Below are positions 36,311 through 46,943 of a stretch of 64,000 bases of DNA, in pieces. The stretch comes from Bursaphelenchus xylophilus. Its lineage: Eukaryota > Nematoda > Chromadorea > Rhabditida > Aphelenchoididae. The stretch lies in the NCBI GenBank assembly GCA_904066235.2, contig CAJFCV020000005.1, positions 4,397,501-4,461,500 on the forward strand, read 5' to 3'. Both the position numbers and the translations under genes were made by a program. The notes beneath the pieces are model-generated. The model saw only the letters and a list, made by a program, of their open reading frames with translations, was not told the origin of the DNA and ran no database searches. Every line of letters starts with the position of its first letter. Within the stretch, counting starts at the first letter, position 1.

Positions 36311-37519
36311 TTATAAATCAGTTGTGCGGACGTCGTTGATGAAATCGATGAATTTCTTCCGTTCTGCGGCCCAGGTCGGATCTGGATTTGGCTTTTCTAA
36401 GCAATTAATGTAAGACTTTGCGAGATGTCTACTCACTTCCATTCGTATCGACAATGTTATACTCATTCGCCAAATCTATAGTCTCAACGATTTTTCCATT
36501 GTACTTGTCGAGAATTGGAAGCCCGGCCAGCTTCACAATACATTTTCCAGCAAAATAAACGCTCTCACCGCCATCGTAAAGGGATTTTGGGATCTAGAAT
36601 TGTATACAGAATTATGATGACAAAACTTTTGGTTTGGGAGATTCATCCATGGCCTTTATTTGTAACGTTTAGAGACTTGAAAGAAGTCCCAGGGAGACCT
36701 TTAACGCTTTTCTTTCCTACAAAACCTGCTATTTGTTGCTCGTCTAACACCAGAACTCCTTATCATCCAATCCCCGGCACTTTGAAAGCCAAAACATACC
36801 GAACTTTTCCCAGCAAATACGGTCTCATTTATCAGTTCCGTTTTTACTGCGCCAGGCCAAATCGAGATCGCTGAAACTCCAGTTCCTTTCAGATCAACAG
36901 CAAGATCCGCAGCCAGTCGGTCGCACTAAAAATCATTTGATTTTAGCCCTCAAGACTTTAATTATTGTAGAAATTTACTCACTGCGTCCTTCCCAACACC
37001 GTAGGGCACATTAAAAATATGTCGCATCCCCCCAGCCGAGCTGACGATTACAATCAGCCCCGACCCTTTCTTGGCCATCATTCTGGCCGCATAACTCGAA
37101 CAAACGTAATGATTCTTCAGCCCGACATCATTCACAATGTCCCAGACCTTCTCCTGTTTCTCTTTAAGTTCAAAAAACTTCTTTCCAACATTCGAAGTTG
37201 TGAATTCGATCCCAGCGAAGGCATTGTTCACCAGGATGTCTAAATGTCCATGAGTTTCCTTCTGAATTTTCAAGAACAACTTTTCCACTTCTTCGTAGTT
37301 GGAATGGTCACAATGAACGGCGATTCCCTTGCCTCCTTTTTTCGCAATCTCTTCGACAACATGTTCCAACGTTGAGGCCGTTTTTACCTTGTGATTTTTG
37401 CCTGGTTTTCGACCAGTAATGTAGACAGTAGCACCAGCGGTCCCCAGTTCGATCGCAATTCCTCTTCCGATGCCACGAGAAGCCCCAGTAACTAGAGCAA
37501 CCTTCCCTGTCAGCGACAT
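36311..37519 (-). CDS. DHRS1-type short-chain dehydrogenase, copy A
   Basis: Four exons (37519-36983, 36925-36800, 36593-36437, 36396-36311) give 301 residues. The NAD(P)-binding motif TGASRGIG is near the N-terminus, then NNAFAG, the Asn of NDVGL, the catalytic Ser in VSSAGG and YGVGK (YxxxK). The phrase ATVYITGR and the C-terminal extension after SIWPGAVKTE match DHRS1 rather than other SDR groups. DHRS1 enzymes reduce carbonyl substrates, including steroids and xenobiotics in mammals, at the endoplasmic reticulum; the worm substrate is unknown. This is the most diverged of the four tandem copies. It alone lacks an AG acceptor directly before the ATG. The last intron is 40 nt. Confidence 0.87.
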
Positions 37520-37934
37520 TGTAAGCAAAATTCCGATAACTTAGAGTTTGGGTGGAAAGCAAAGATTGAAAAATTCTGACAAAACTCCCGGCTTTATATT
37601 GTGTTAAACTGCATTTCAAGACCTTCAATTTTCCCGGACACTATCATTTCCAGACGGAAGTATCTTTGCACCCCCACTTCGGGAACATATAACATGTCAA
37701 AGTAATGGTAAGCTGTAATCTAAAGTCTAAGAAATAAAAAGATATGTAACATGAGTCAGACAAAATTTCAGAAATCTAGAAATATCCTTTAGTATTGTAG
37801 TATTTATTTACTTTCTCCTTCTGTCTTTAGCTCACCATAAACAACAATATTGAACTATGTATAGTATCAAAAAGAAGATGTAGTTTGAAAAAATTATACA
37901 TGGCTACAGTAGACTTCATACGATGCGTATAAAT

Positions 37935-39100
37935 TTACTTGTGCAGATCTCCGGCTCGAATCTTATTAATCAGCTCAGCGAATTGCTGTCTTTCCTCCAA
38001 TTGCGGTGGTACGACGACTCCTAAAAGAATGTTGCTCGCTTATTGAACCTTACTTCCATCCACATCCTTGACTCCGTATCTCACAGCCAGATCGTAGCTT
38101 AACAATATTTTACCATTAAACTTGGGCAGTTCTTTGTCGGCAGCAAGTTTTGCAATGGTTTTTCCAGAAAAGTAAATACTCTCCCCGTTGTCAAAAACGG
38201 CGGATGGGATCTGAAACAAGCGTAAGATTACGGCCACATATTGTGAAGTCTGACGTAAAAAGGCCATTAAAATACATTTTACACTCAAGTAGTCATTAAA
38301 CGGAGCCTTTTGGAGCGCTAAATCTAGCAATATATTGCTATGGATAGGTTTAGTAGTGTTTTTTTTCAACGGTAATGTTCTTACCAGCTTATTTGTAGAT
38401 GCATCGATTGCCTCAGTCTTGACAGCGCCCGGCCAAACCGAAAGCGAGATGACTCCAGTTCCTTGAAGTTCAATGGCCAAATCAGCGGCCAAACGATCCC
38501 CCTGAAAGAAATGAAAAGATTATTTCTATCCTGTACAAACGGAAACCTTCGTATTGGACTTACAGCGTCCTTTCCGATTCCATAAGCAGCGTTGAACAGA
38601 TGTTTCATCCCTCCCCTTGACCCGATGGTCACAATCAGCCCACTCTTTCTCTTCACCATCAATTTAGCGGCATAGGTAGAGCAAACATACGTATTTCTCA
38701 ACCCAACATTGTTCACAATATCCCAAGCCTCTTCTGGACTCTCTTCGTACTCGTAGAACTTCTTCCCAACATGACTGCCAATAAAAGGAACAGCAGCATA
38801 AGCGTTGTTCACCAAGATGTCCAATTGGCCATTGTTTTCATTGTCGATTCTCTCAAACAAGTTCTTGACGTCCTTTGGGTCAGCATGGTCAACATAAACG
38901 GCAATTCCTTTTCCTCCTCTTTGGGTGATTTCATCAGCGACTTCGGACAAAGTTGTTGAATTGGCAAATTTTACGGCGTTCTCGGGTCTGCGACCGGTCA
39001 CATAAACAGTCGCTCCGGCGGCACCAAGCTCAATGGCGATACCTTTTCCAATTCCTCGGGAAGCACCGGTAACCAGGGCGATTTTACCTTTCAGAGACAT
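37935..39100 (-). CDS. DHRS1-type short-chain dehydrogenase, copy B
   Basis: Exons 39100-38564, 38501-38385, 38210-38054 and 38020-37935 give 298 residues. Motifs are TGASRGIGKG, NNAYAA, NNVGL, the Ser of TIGSRGG and YGIGK. The exon lengths 537, 157 and 86 are the same as in copies A and C, and the intron positions are shared with all four, so the set arose by tandem duplication after intron gain. The last intron is only 33 nt. Reading through it meets a stop, so it must be spliced. TTTTACAG abuts the ATG, as expected for a trans-spliced message. Confidence 0.88.
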
Positions 39101-39614
39101 CTGTAAAACTATTCAAAGTTTTGGGACTTTGGATCTATAACAATTGCACGTAAATTGCACGAAAAACAAAAATGGAAAAAATTGTATTGAGTCAAGTCTT
39201 TTCCCGGCCATTTGGGTCAATTGTTTCTCTGCGCAGAAATACCGTAATATTACGTTTAACAGCATCAAATAACAGCATCAATTTAAAACTCGAAAGTCCA
39301 AAAACGAATATTCACGGCAAAAAACACCCGAAAAATAAAAAAAACATTTCTGTTGGTCCTTTTTATACCCCATTGCTCGGTTTCTTTTTTTTTACAAACA
39401 ACGCTTTCTCTAGTTTGTTTAATCTTGCACAAATGTGTGGACAATTGCATCACGATACATATTATGTACATTCAAAAACAAATATCGGGAATGCTACATT
39501 AATTTGTGTCTTCGAGTTTGTGTGAAGAAATTTTATTTTACAAATTGAACATGTACGAGTCCTTACATCGCATGTAGTAAAGTTTTTTATTTTAATCATG
39601 ATTTATGTCATTGT
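39101..39614. other. Spacer between DHRS1 copies B and C
   Basis: It is AT-rich sequence without a supported gene or obvious repeat. Unlike the spacers upstream of copies C and D, it does not show the shared duplicated block. Confidence 0.4.
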
Positions 39615-40668
39615 TTACTGTTGAAGATCTCCGGCTCTGAACTTGTTCATTGTTGCAGTGAAATGTTGATAGACTTCTTTTTGTGGTGGTTCAACGACTC
39701 CTAAAATAATATCAATTTTGTCGTTCAACGGCTTACTTCCATCGACATCCTTGACTCCATACTTAACAGCCAGATCATAGCTCAACAGTATCTGACCGTT
39801 GTACTTTGGCAGGTCAGGATCAGTCACTAGTTTTGCCAAGGTCTTGCCAGTGAAGTAGAGGCTCTCACCGTTGCGAAAAGCCTCGGAAATAGTCTGAAGT
39901 TTATGCAGTTTTTAACATAAAATCTGATACTTACATCAGTCCTGTCCGAAGCGATGACTTTCTCTTGAATATGCTCGGTTTTTACAGCACCAGGCCATAA
40001 GGAAACTGAGACAACCCCGGTTCCTTTCAGCTCATGAGCCAGATCGGCAGCCAGTCTGTCTTTCTGAAATACATACAAAAATAAGCCAGCATTTCTCCCT
40101 CAAAGTACATTGTTTTGTATAGTTTGCCTACCGCGTCCTTGCCAACGCCATACGGCACATTGAAGATGTACCTGATCCCTCCTCCAGACCCGATGGTCAC
40201 AATCAGTCCACTCTTTCTTTTCACCATCAGTTTGGCGGCATAAGTTGCACAAACAAAGTGATTTCGGAGCCCAACATTATTCACAATGTCCCAAGCCTCT
40301 TCCGGAGTCTCCTCGTATTCATAGAACTTCTTTCCAGAGTTCCGAAGATTAAATTGAACAGCAGAGTAGGCATTGTTGACCAAGACATCCAGCTGTCCAT
40401 TCTGTTCTTTCTCAATTCTCTCAAACAGTTTCTTTACATCATTCGGATCAGAGTGGTCAACATAAACAGCGATTCCTTTGCCTCCCCTTTTAGTGATTTC
40501 ATCGGCAACTTCGGACAAAGTTGTTGATGTTTCCAGTTTCACAGATTGCCCGGGTTTCCTTCCAGTTACATAAACAGTCGCTCCAGCGGCGCCAAGTTCA
40601 ATGGCAATTCCTTTTCCGATTCCTCGGGAAGCTCCGGTGACAAGGGCGACTTTACCTTTCAAAGACAT
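39615..40668 (-). CDS. DHRS1-type short-chain dehydrogenase, copy C
   Basis: Exons 40668-40132, 40063-39935, 39893-39737 and 39700-39615 give 302 residues. Motifs are TGASRGIGKG, NNAYSA, NNVGL, the Ser of TIGSGGG and YGVGK. Exon 1 is very close to copy D in sequence and identical in length, making C and D the youngest pair. The last intron is 36 nt and contains no in-frame stop, so retaining it would add 12 residues without breaking the protein. CTTTTAG lies three bases before the ATG. Confidence 0.88.
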
Positions 40669-41085
40669 CTTCTAAAAGCGTCAACAAATAAAGTTCTATG
40701 GCAATACTTTTTTACAGAAAAAACGATGATTTCACGTCCGTTAAAGCAACCCCCCTGCTTTCCCAGATACTAAAAAATATGCAGAAACTTCAATGGTCAT
40801 TTATCCGCAGATCTTTTCTCACAAGATTCGTTGTAGTTTGTGGGGCAAATCTCAACGGCGAACCGTATACGGAAACCAAAAGTTGGGTATCCCTAGATGA
40901 GATTTGGAAAGTTTTGGGTTAAAAAAATGATAATGCTCTTAAACATGTCGCAAATTATCTTTGCAAATCAGTGTGCTTACAACGCCTACGGCAAGAAAGA
41001 TGAAATTCCCTCAAACAAAAGCAAGTCCTTGGGAAGCTCATTCGACAAGGGCGACTTTACCTTCCAAAGACTTCTACTACAACCA
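40669..41085 (-). pseudogene. Duplicated upstream block with a relic of a fifth DHRS1 start
   Basis: The block 40670-41008 resembles 42934-43314 upstream of copy D, so the two genes were duplicated with their 5' flanks. At its far end, about 41029-41085, lies a degenerate match to the first roughly 17 codons of these genes. The GTAAAGTCGCCCTTGT word is kept, but the start codon is lost and a stop follows. It is best read as the broken 5' end of another copy. Confidence 0.55.
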
Positions 41086-41607
41086 CAAATAATGATTTTG
41101 GCAATGAAAGAAGTTTATAAGCGAGAAAACAAAGGCCAGCCCTTCCTTCACCTCTTTTTGAAGATTTGACGTTTCTTCTCTTCTAGAACAACGTTTTTTG
41201 TAGTTTCATTGCCGAAACTTTTTTTGAGGTTGCATCAGGTAATAAATCACAAAGTCGGAAAACAGCGTCCTTGTGCTGTCGGAGAAGAAAAGCCCATTTC
41301 ATTTTTTGTAGTCAACACGTTTGCCTTCACACAGCTCTTGGTAAACTACAAAATACAATCCGCACGAACGAATACAAGTTTTAGAAGCCAAGAGATGTTT
41401 ATTTACAGAAGTGAGAAACGTTGTGTTGTGTTTTGGGTTGCGTCATTTTTTATGGGCAAAGATCACCAGCAAGATTTTGGTGACCGTAGAAGGAGAAGGG
41501 ATTCGATTTTTTTTTGTTGAATCATTCGGTTGTAAGGATTCAAGCAATTGCGATCCAGGATGGTGTAAAGCGACCAGCTGGTGTTAAAGCTCGTTGAAAT
41601 TGTTGAG

Positions 41608-41880
41608 ATGTCAAGCAACCGAAGAATTCCCTTTTCTAAGAGCGGGGTATCGCAAGTTCTGGAAAGCAGTGAACATCATTTCTTAGTGAGTATAGTCCGT
41701 TTTTATTTTTATACGCTACAAACTTTTCTTTACATACAGGAAAACAACCACAAAGAGAAGATAAGAAAATGCTATAAACAAGTCGAAAAGGCGCTACAGA
41801 ATCTAGGAATTCAGTTGCATCATGTTGTTCCTTGTACTTTAATAAACCCAGAGTCATCAGAGAGTGCAAAGGATGACTGA
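41608..41880 (+). CDS. Candidate small gene, 72 residues, unknown
   Basis: Two exons (41608-41685 and 41740-41880) around a 54-nt intron with donor GTGAGT and acceptor TTACATACAG join at a codon boundary. The product starts MSSNRRIPFSKSG and has a charged helical centre (KEKIRKCYKQVEKALQN) and a short tail. The intron is also open in frame, so an unspliced 90-residue form is possible. It ends only five bases from the stop of the convergent DHRS1 copy D. I recognise no family. Support is the fitting splice pair and protein-like composition only. Confidence 0.42.
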   Translation: MSSNRRIPFSKSGVSQVLESSEHHFLVSIVRFYFYTLQTFLYIQENNHKEKIRKCYKQVEKALQNLGIQLHHVVPCTLINPESSESAKDD

Positions 41881-41885
41881 ACAGA

Positions 41886-42932
41886 TTAGGAGTCGTATTT
41901 GATCCCAGCAGTCCTAATTTTGTTAATAGTATTGGCGTAGTTCCTTCTCTCCTCCAGGTAGATTGGCTGTGGGATCTCTGAAAGAAATCGGTTCACTGGC
42001 TTGTCAAAAGGATAAAATATTTGAATACAACCCACTTCCTTCCAGATCTCTGACTCCATATTTCTCGGCCAATTCGGTGCTCAAAACAATTTTCCCGTGA
42101 TACTTCGCAACATCAGGATCGGTCGCCAACTTAGCAATTGCACGTCCAGAATAGCCTATATCTTCGCCCGCGGCAAAAGCATCCGCTGTTTCCTATAAAA
42201 AGTTTTTTCTGAAAAAGCTCCTAAACTGACCCCAGTCTGCTTCTGGACGACATTCACATCGATATATTCGGTTCTCACTTCTCCCGGCCACACTGAGACA
42301 CAGTTGACTCCTGTCCCTTGCAACTCCACAGCTAAGTCTGCAGCGAGCCGGTCAACCTAGATCAGATTATGATAGAAGATGTACGCTCATCTTACCGCAT
42401 CTTTTCCAACACCATATGCAACATTAAAGAGATGTCTGAGTCCCCCGAGGGATCCGATCAGAACAATCAGCCCCTTCTTGTTCTTCACCATTAATCTGGC
42501 GGCGTAGGTCGAACAGACATAATGATTTCTCAATCCAACATTATTCACAATGTCCCAGACCTCTTCTGGATTTTGTTTGAATTCATAGAACTTGGTTCCA
42601 ATGTTTCCCATCAGAAAAGGGACCGCAGAATAGGCATTGTTCACCAAGATGTCGAGTTGTCCATTCTGTTCTTTGTCAATTCTCTCAAACAGTTTCTTTA
42701 CATCTTCCGGATCAGAGTGGTCAACATAAACGGCGATTCCTTTGCCTCCCCTTTTAGTGATTTCATCGGCAACTTCGGACAAAGTTGTTGATGTCTCCAG
42801 TTTCACAGCTTGTCCGGGTTTCCTTCCAGTTACATAAACAGTCGCTCCCTCGGCGCCAATTTCAACGGCAATCCCCTTTCCGATTCCTCGGGAGGCTCCG
42901 GTGACCAACGCGACTTTACCTTTCAACGACAT
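41886..42932 (-). CDS. DHRS1-type short-chain dehydrogenase, copy D
   Basis: Exons 42932-42396, 42356-42231, 42192-42036 and 41977-41886 give 303 residues. TGASRGIGKG, NNAYSA, NNVGL, the Ser of LIGSLGG and YGVGK are present. The first exon closely matches copy C, but exons 2-4 have diverged more, for instance a changed third exon (ETADAFAAGEDIGYSG) and a different tail ending in KYDS. This contrast suggests gene conversion limited to exon 1 or relaxed constraint on the C-terminal half. CTTTTAG is three bases before the ATG. Confidence 0.87.
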
Positions 42933-43620
42933 CTTCTAAAAGTGTAAACAACTAAATTTGTTTTGCAACTGGCAAAACTTTTATAGAGAAAAAATGATGA
43001 TTTCACGTTTCATCGCTTCGAAAACAACATTTTTTGCACCCCTGTTCTCCCAGGGACTAGAAAATACGGAAAATTCAATAGTCATTTATCCGCAGATCTT
43101 TTCTCACGATATTCGTTATAGTTTGAGAGATAAATATCAACGGTTAACACAACGGAAGCCGAGAATTGGGCATTTCTCGATGGAAAGATTGGCTTTGGAA
43201 AGTTTCGGTTGAAAAAAACATTTGATAAGGCTTTTAATTAAACGTGTCGCAAATTATCTTCACAAATCGGTTTGCTTACAATGCCTGCGGCAAGAAAAAT
43301 GCGAACCTCGTTATACAAAAAATGGACAGATAAATTACGACGCCATCCGTAAACTCACGACTCCCTAATTTAAATTCAAAAACCCTGAAAATGATTTCCT
43401 TTGGAGAGGCTTCATTCTGAGAGCACTCAAAACATACGATCCACACGATTCAAAATAACAAACTACAAAGTGAAAAGAAAGAAATACAGCTGTCAATGAA
43501 TAGCGAGTAATACTTGTAGTCATCATTGTTTTATTCACATATTATAACCCGTATAAATATTTACTACCCGTATACATACAATAGAAAAATCTGCAGCGAA
43601 AGGTTCGTATTAATGCATGT
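42933..43620. other. Upstream region of DHRS1 copy D
   Basis: The stretch 42934-43314 is the partner of 40670-41008 (shared words include TTATCCGCAGATCTTTTCTCAC and GTCGCAAATTATCTT). The remainder up to the zinc-finger gene's stop shows nothing else. Conserved non-coding sequence upstream of two paralogs is a natural place for shared regulatory sites, though neutral duplication explains it as well. Confidence 0.5.
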
Positions 43621-44342
43621 TTAGCCCGGAAATTCAGTAAGCGGTTCCTTTATTTCTGTCGCTGAAAGCCCTGAGGGGACAAGATCACATCTTTTTAGAT
43701 GACGAATGCAGTTTTGTCTCCGTCCAAACCGATCCAAACAGTAGGGGCAAAAGAATTCAGTCATATCCAGGGAATCTTTGGAGTGTTTCTCTTTTTTGTG
43801 TCTAGTCAAATCCGACTTCCGGGAATAGGATGATCCACAATCTGAGCAATCGAATCGCCTGGACGGAAGCTTGGGCGGGTTGGCCACAGGATCCATTGAA
43901 GGGTTGGATTGCGATGGGATAAGTTCTCTTTCTGCAGCTTCTACGTTCTCTGTTTCCTCGACCACTTCAGGAATGCCCTCCGGCAACATCTCAACCTCTG
44001 AATAATTGTTGATGGGGATATTAAGAGAGCTCCAGTCATGGACCATTTCCATTTGTGCTGGCCCATTCTGAATCTGTTCATGGATTGCGTAATCAACCTC
44101 GTATTGCAATGAGGTCTCTGGATAAGACTGAAGAGATCCAAATTCATGGAAAAAATCGGCTTCTGACGTCCAGCATGTGCCGTAGGACTCCTAAAAAATT
44201 CTTTTAATGGCCTTGGAGGATTCGGAATTAGATTTCTTTCGTTTTTTACCTGAATCAAATCCTGAGCCACATTCGTGAGGATACTTCCCGATTCTTGGTC
44301 CAAAAACCTCGAGATTTCTTCAAACTCATCCTCTGAATTCAT
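43621..44342 (-). CDS. Two-finger C2H2/C2HC zinc-finger protein
   Basis: Two exons (44342-44250, 44190-43621) give 220 residues. The first roughly 130 residues are acidic and lack obvious domains (EDEFEEISRFLDQESG near the start). Two zinc fingers follow: FDCSDCGSSYSRKSDLTRH with C2-H2 spacing CxxC-x12-HxxxxH, and FFCPYCLDRFGRRQNCIRH ending HLKRC, a C2HC variant. The acidic N-terminus plus DNA-binding type fingers suggest a transcription factor; targets are unknown and two fingers are few for specific binding. TTTTTAG nine bases upstream of the ATG fits trans-splicing. It lies 244 bases downstream of gamma-SNAP on the same strand. Confidence 0.75.
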
Positions 44343-44586
44343 TTTTTCATTCTAAAAATTGTCAAAGTAACTTTTTAAATCTCCATAAAACTCAAATATT
44401 TTCTCAATGAGATATAAAACACTGTTTCGCTATCAGAATAACTCTGTTATGTAGTTTATTTGGCAGGGTTATTGTATTACAATATAAACATTACTCGGAA
44501 TAAAACTTTATGCACAGGGAATGTCATGGAGTAAACAAGTGATGATACAAACAACTAGACATTTATAGCTAATATCACAATAGAAA

Positions 44587-45550
44587 TCAGCGGAGATCTT
44601 CCTCGTCATCCTCACCGTTGGCTTGCGCAAAGTCTTCGCCAAACTCGGACTCGGGCGCTCTTAGATCCTTGATAATTCGGAGATAATGGTTGTCCATGGC
44701 CCTGATCACACCACTTTTGAGGACTTCTTGGATTCCCTCATTATCTCCCTTTTCGTAGCGAACAATCAACGCCTGTCCAGCTTGATTTTCGAGGGCGAAT
44801 TTCTCATCTCTAACGAGAAAACTGAATAAAATGGATAATCTTACTCTTGAAGCCATCCCAGGCATTGTCTTGCAGCAATAGAATCGCCATTCAGCAGAGA
44901 AATAATCACCATTCCAAGGCCGATCATCCCGATTTTCCCATTATCAATCTCCTTCAACGTCTCCACCAGATCGCGAGACACTTTCAACGCCTGAGAGTAC
45001 TTCTTTTGCCTCAATAAGAGCCCGATCAACCGTTGAGAGAGACTGATCACACTCTTGGATCTGTCCGCTTCAATCACAATCTTGATTCCCTTCTCATACA
45101 AAGCGCAGGCCTTCTCCAAGTCCACTCCTTCAAGGATTTTCCCGGCTTTCTCGATGACTTGACAAGCTGTATCCCACGAATTCGCATCCAAATAAAGAAG
45201 AGCGCTCTCCTCGAACAGCTGCGACGCTTTGTCGATTAAATTCCCGTCCTTGGCCATCATGGCGGCTTGCTCTTTTGATCTAAAGAGAGGTAAATAATGA
45301 ACCCAGCAACTTACTTTGCCTCATGGAACTTGTTATGGTTGTTGTGATGACACTCAGCTGATTTCAAATACATCTCCACGGCTTTATTCAAATCCCCAGC
45401 GTTCTTGTAACAGATGGCAGCACGGTCAAATTCATAGGCAGCCAGATCATATTCCGGCTTGGTTTTGAGTTGCCAGATTGACGTCTTCAGGAGCTTCTCG
45501 GCCTTCTGTATGCATTGCTGCGCCTCTTTTATGCGGGAATCATCACTCAT
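44587..45550 (-). CDS. Gamma-soluble NSF attachment protein (gamma-SNAP)
   Basis: Three exons (45550-45315, 45279-44845, 44809-44587) give 297 residues, slightly shorter than vertebrate gamma-SNAP. SNAP proteins bind SNARE bundles and recruit NSF to take them apart after membrane fusion; they act on the cytosolic face of membranes. The protein is a chain of TPR-like helical pairs (YEFDRAAICYKNAGDLNKAVEMYLKSAE is split over two repeats). It ends in an acidic tail (GEDDEEDL), which fits the gamma rather than alpha/beta type, as does KIGMIGLGMVIISLL. TTTTCAG abuts the ATG, as for trans-spliced genes. Confidence 0.82.
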
Positions 45551-46943
45551 CTGAAAAGGAAGGCGTTGTTCTCAGACTCAAGGGGGAAATGAACGCGGAA
45601 TTTTCGGAGCGCGCAATTTCAATCATCAAAAAAACGATCATCAACGACAATTTGTCGGAACTGAGCTAACATGTTTTATAAACACACACAATAAAAAAAT
45701 AAAAAAAAAATGCCAAAAATCTTTGAAAAAATGTCATTTGGGGGAGTTTGAAGTTCTTTTTTTACATGTAAGTAAGAAACGACAGCATTTGACAAGAATT
45801 TTTTCAATTATCTACGTAGTTGTAGGAGTTAAACTTAAGATTTCAATTTGAAGAGAATCAATCCTCCGTTCCAAAAAAGCAGCCATGGAATGAAGATATT
45901 TGAGCAGATAAACAAACGTCAAGTGTGGAAACAGCGACGAAGAAAATGAAAAAAACATTTTATTCGAATAAACTTTCAGCCAGATGAGAATGGCTTCAGA
46001 AGAAGAAAGCTGTGGGGAGAGCTTGACTTCAAGGCGACGGAGGGGGACGACGAATGACCGATGGAAAGGTCTGACTTTAGATCTGATATTCGATATGATT
46101 GTTCAAGTGTTTTATGCGACGTTGACTTGGAACGACTGACCGTTACAGTAACCACGAGTAATGTGATTCAAATGACTGAATATTTCATGATCGACATAAG
46201 CTGACTTTGACTAGTTGAACTTCCGATTGGATGAGAGAACAACCCGCATTGATATTCAAATGTGATAAGCATACGTGCCAATAATATATTGAGGCATCCG
46301 ATAAGATAGCAGCTGTTCTTGACAGATCGAAATCAATGTAAAAAATACGACATTTAATGGAAGATCATGACAAAAAAGGTTTAATTAACAAACTAATTAT
46401 TATGTTATTGAAATATGCCCTAAGGGCCTGTTATGAAAATATTTATGAGTAGACGACGCTAAAAGCTGAAAAGTTAGAAGATTGATAATAAACTTGTAGA
46501 CCATTGACCTGATGTTAGATGACGATAAAGGCCAGGAATTGACAAACTCAACCTGAAAAGGATGCTCACAACCAAGATCATGGACATCAGACCGTCAAGG
46601 TGGAGAAACAGACGGAATTTCATGGCTTTCAAGGCTGTTAAGATGGGTGATTTTGTAAATCAATTCGAGATAAGACTCAGACGAGCCGCACTTGTAAAAA
46701 AAGTGCCCAAATGATCGAAAATAATAATTAATGTGAATATTTAGTGGACATAATAACAAATAGAAGATGAAGAGTTTGAAAGTGAAAACAAACATAGAAT
46801 AAAAAAGAGTGATGAGAGATGACGGAGACCTCGGAAGCAAATCCGCAGAAGGGGAACTCGTGAATGTGGAAGGGAAGAGACCTCGAAGGCATTGAGGTCG
46901 GCAGACAGACCTCGAGACAACACCTTTACCGTTCCTTGGGCCC
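45551..46943. other. Intergenic and NOVA-like 3' UTR
   Basis: No gene model is supported. The right part is presumably the 3' untranslated region of the minus-strand KH gene. The left part has normal AT-rich composition. Long minus-strand open stretches at 46595-46999 overlap the last KH exon in another frame and are not genes. Confidence 0.4.
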
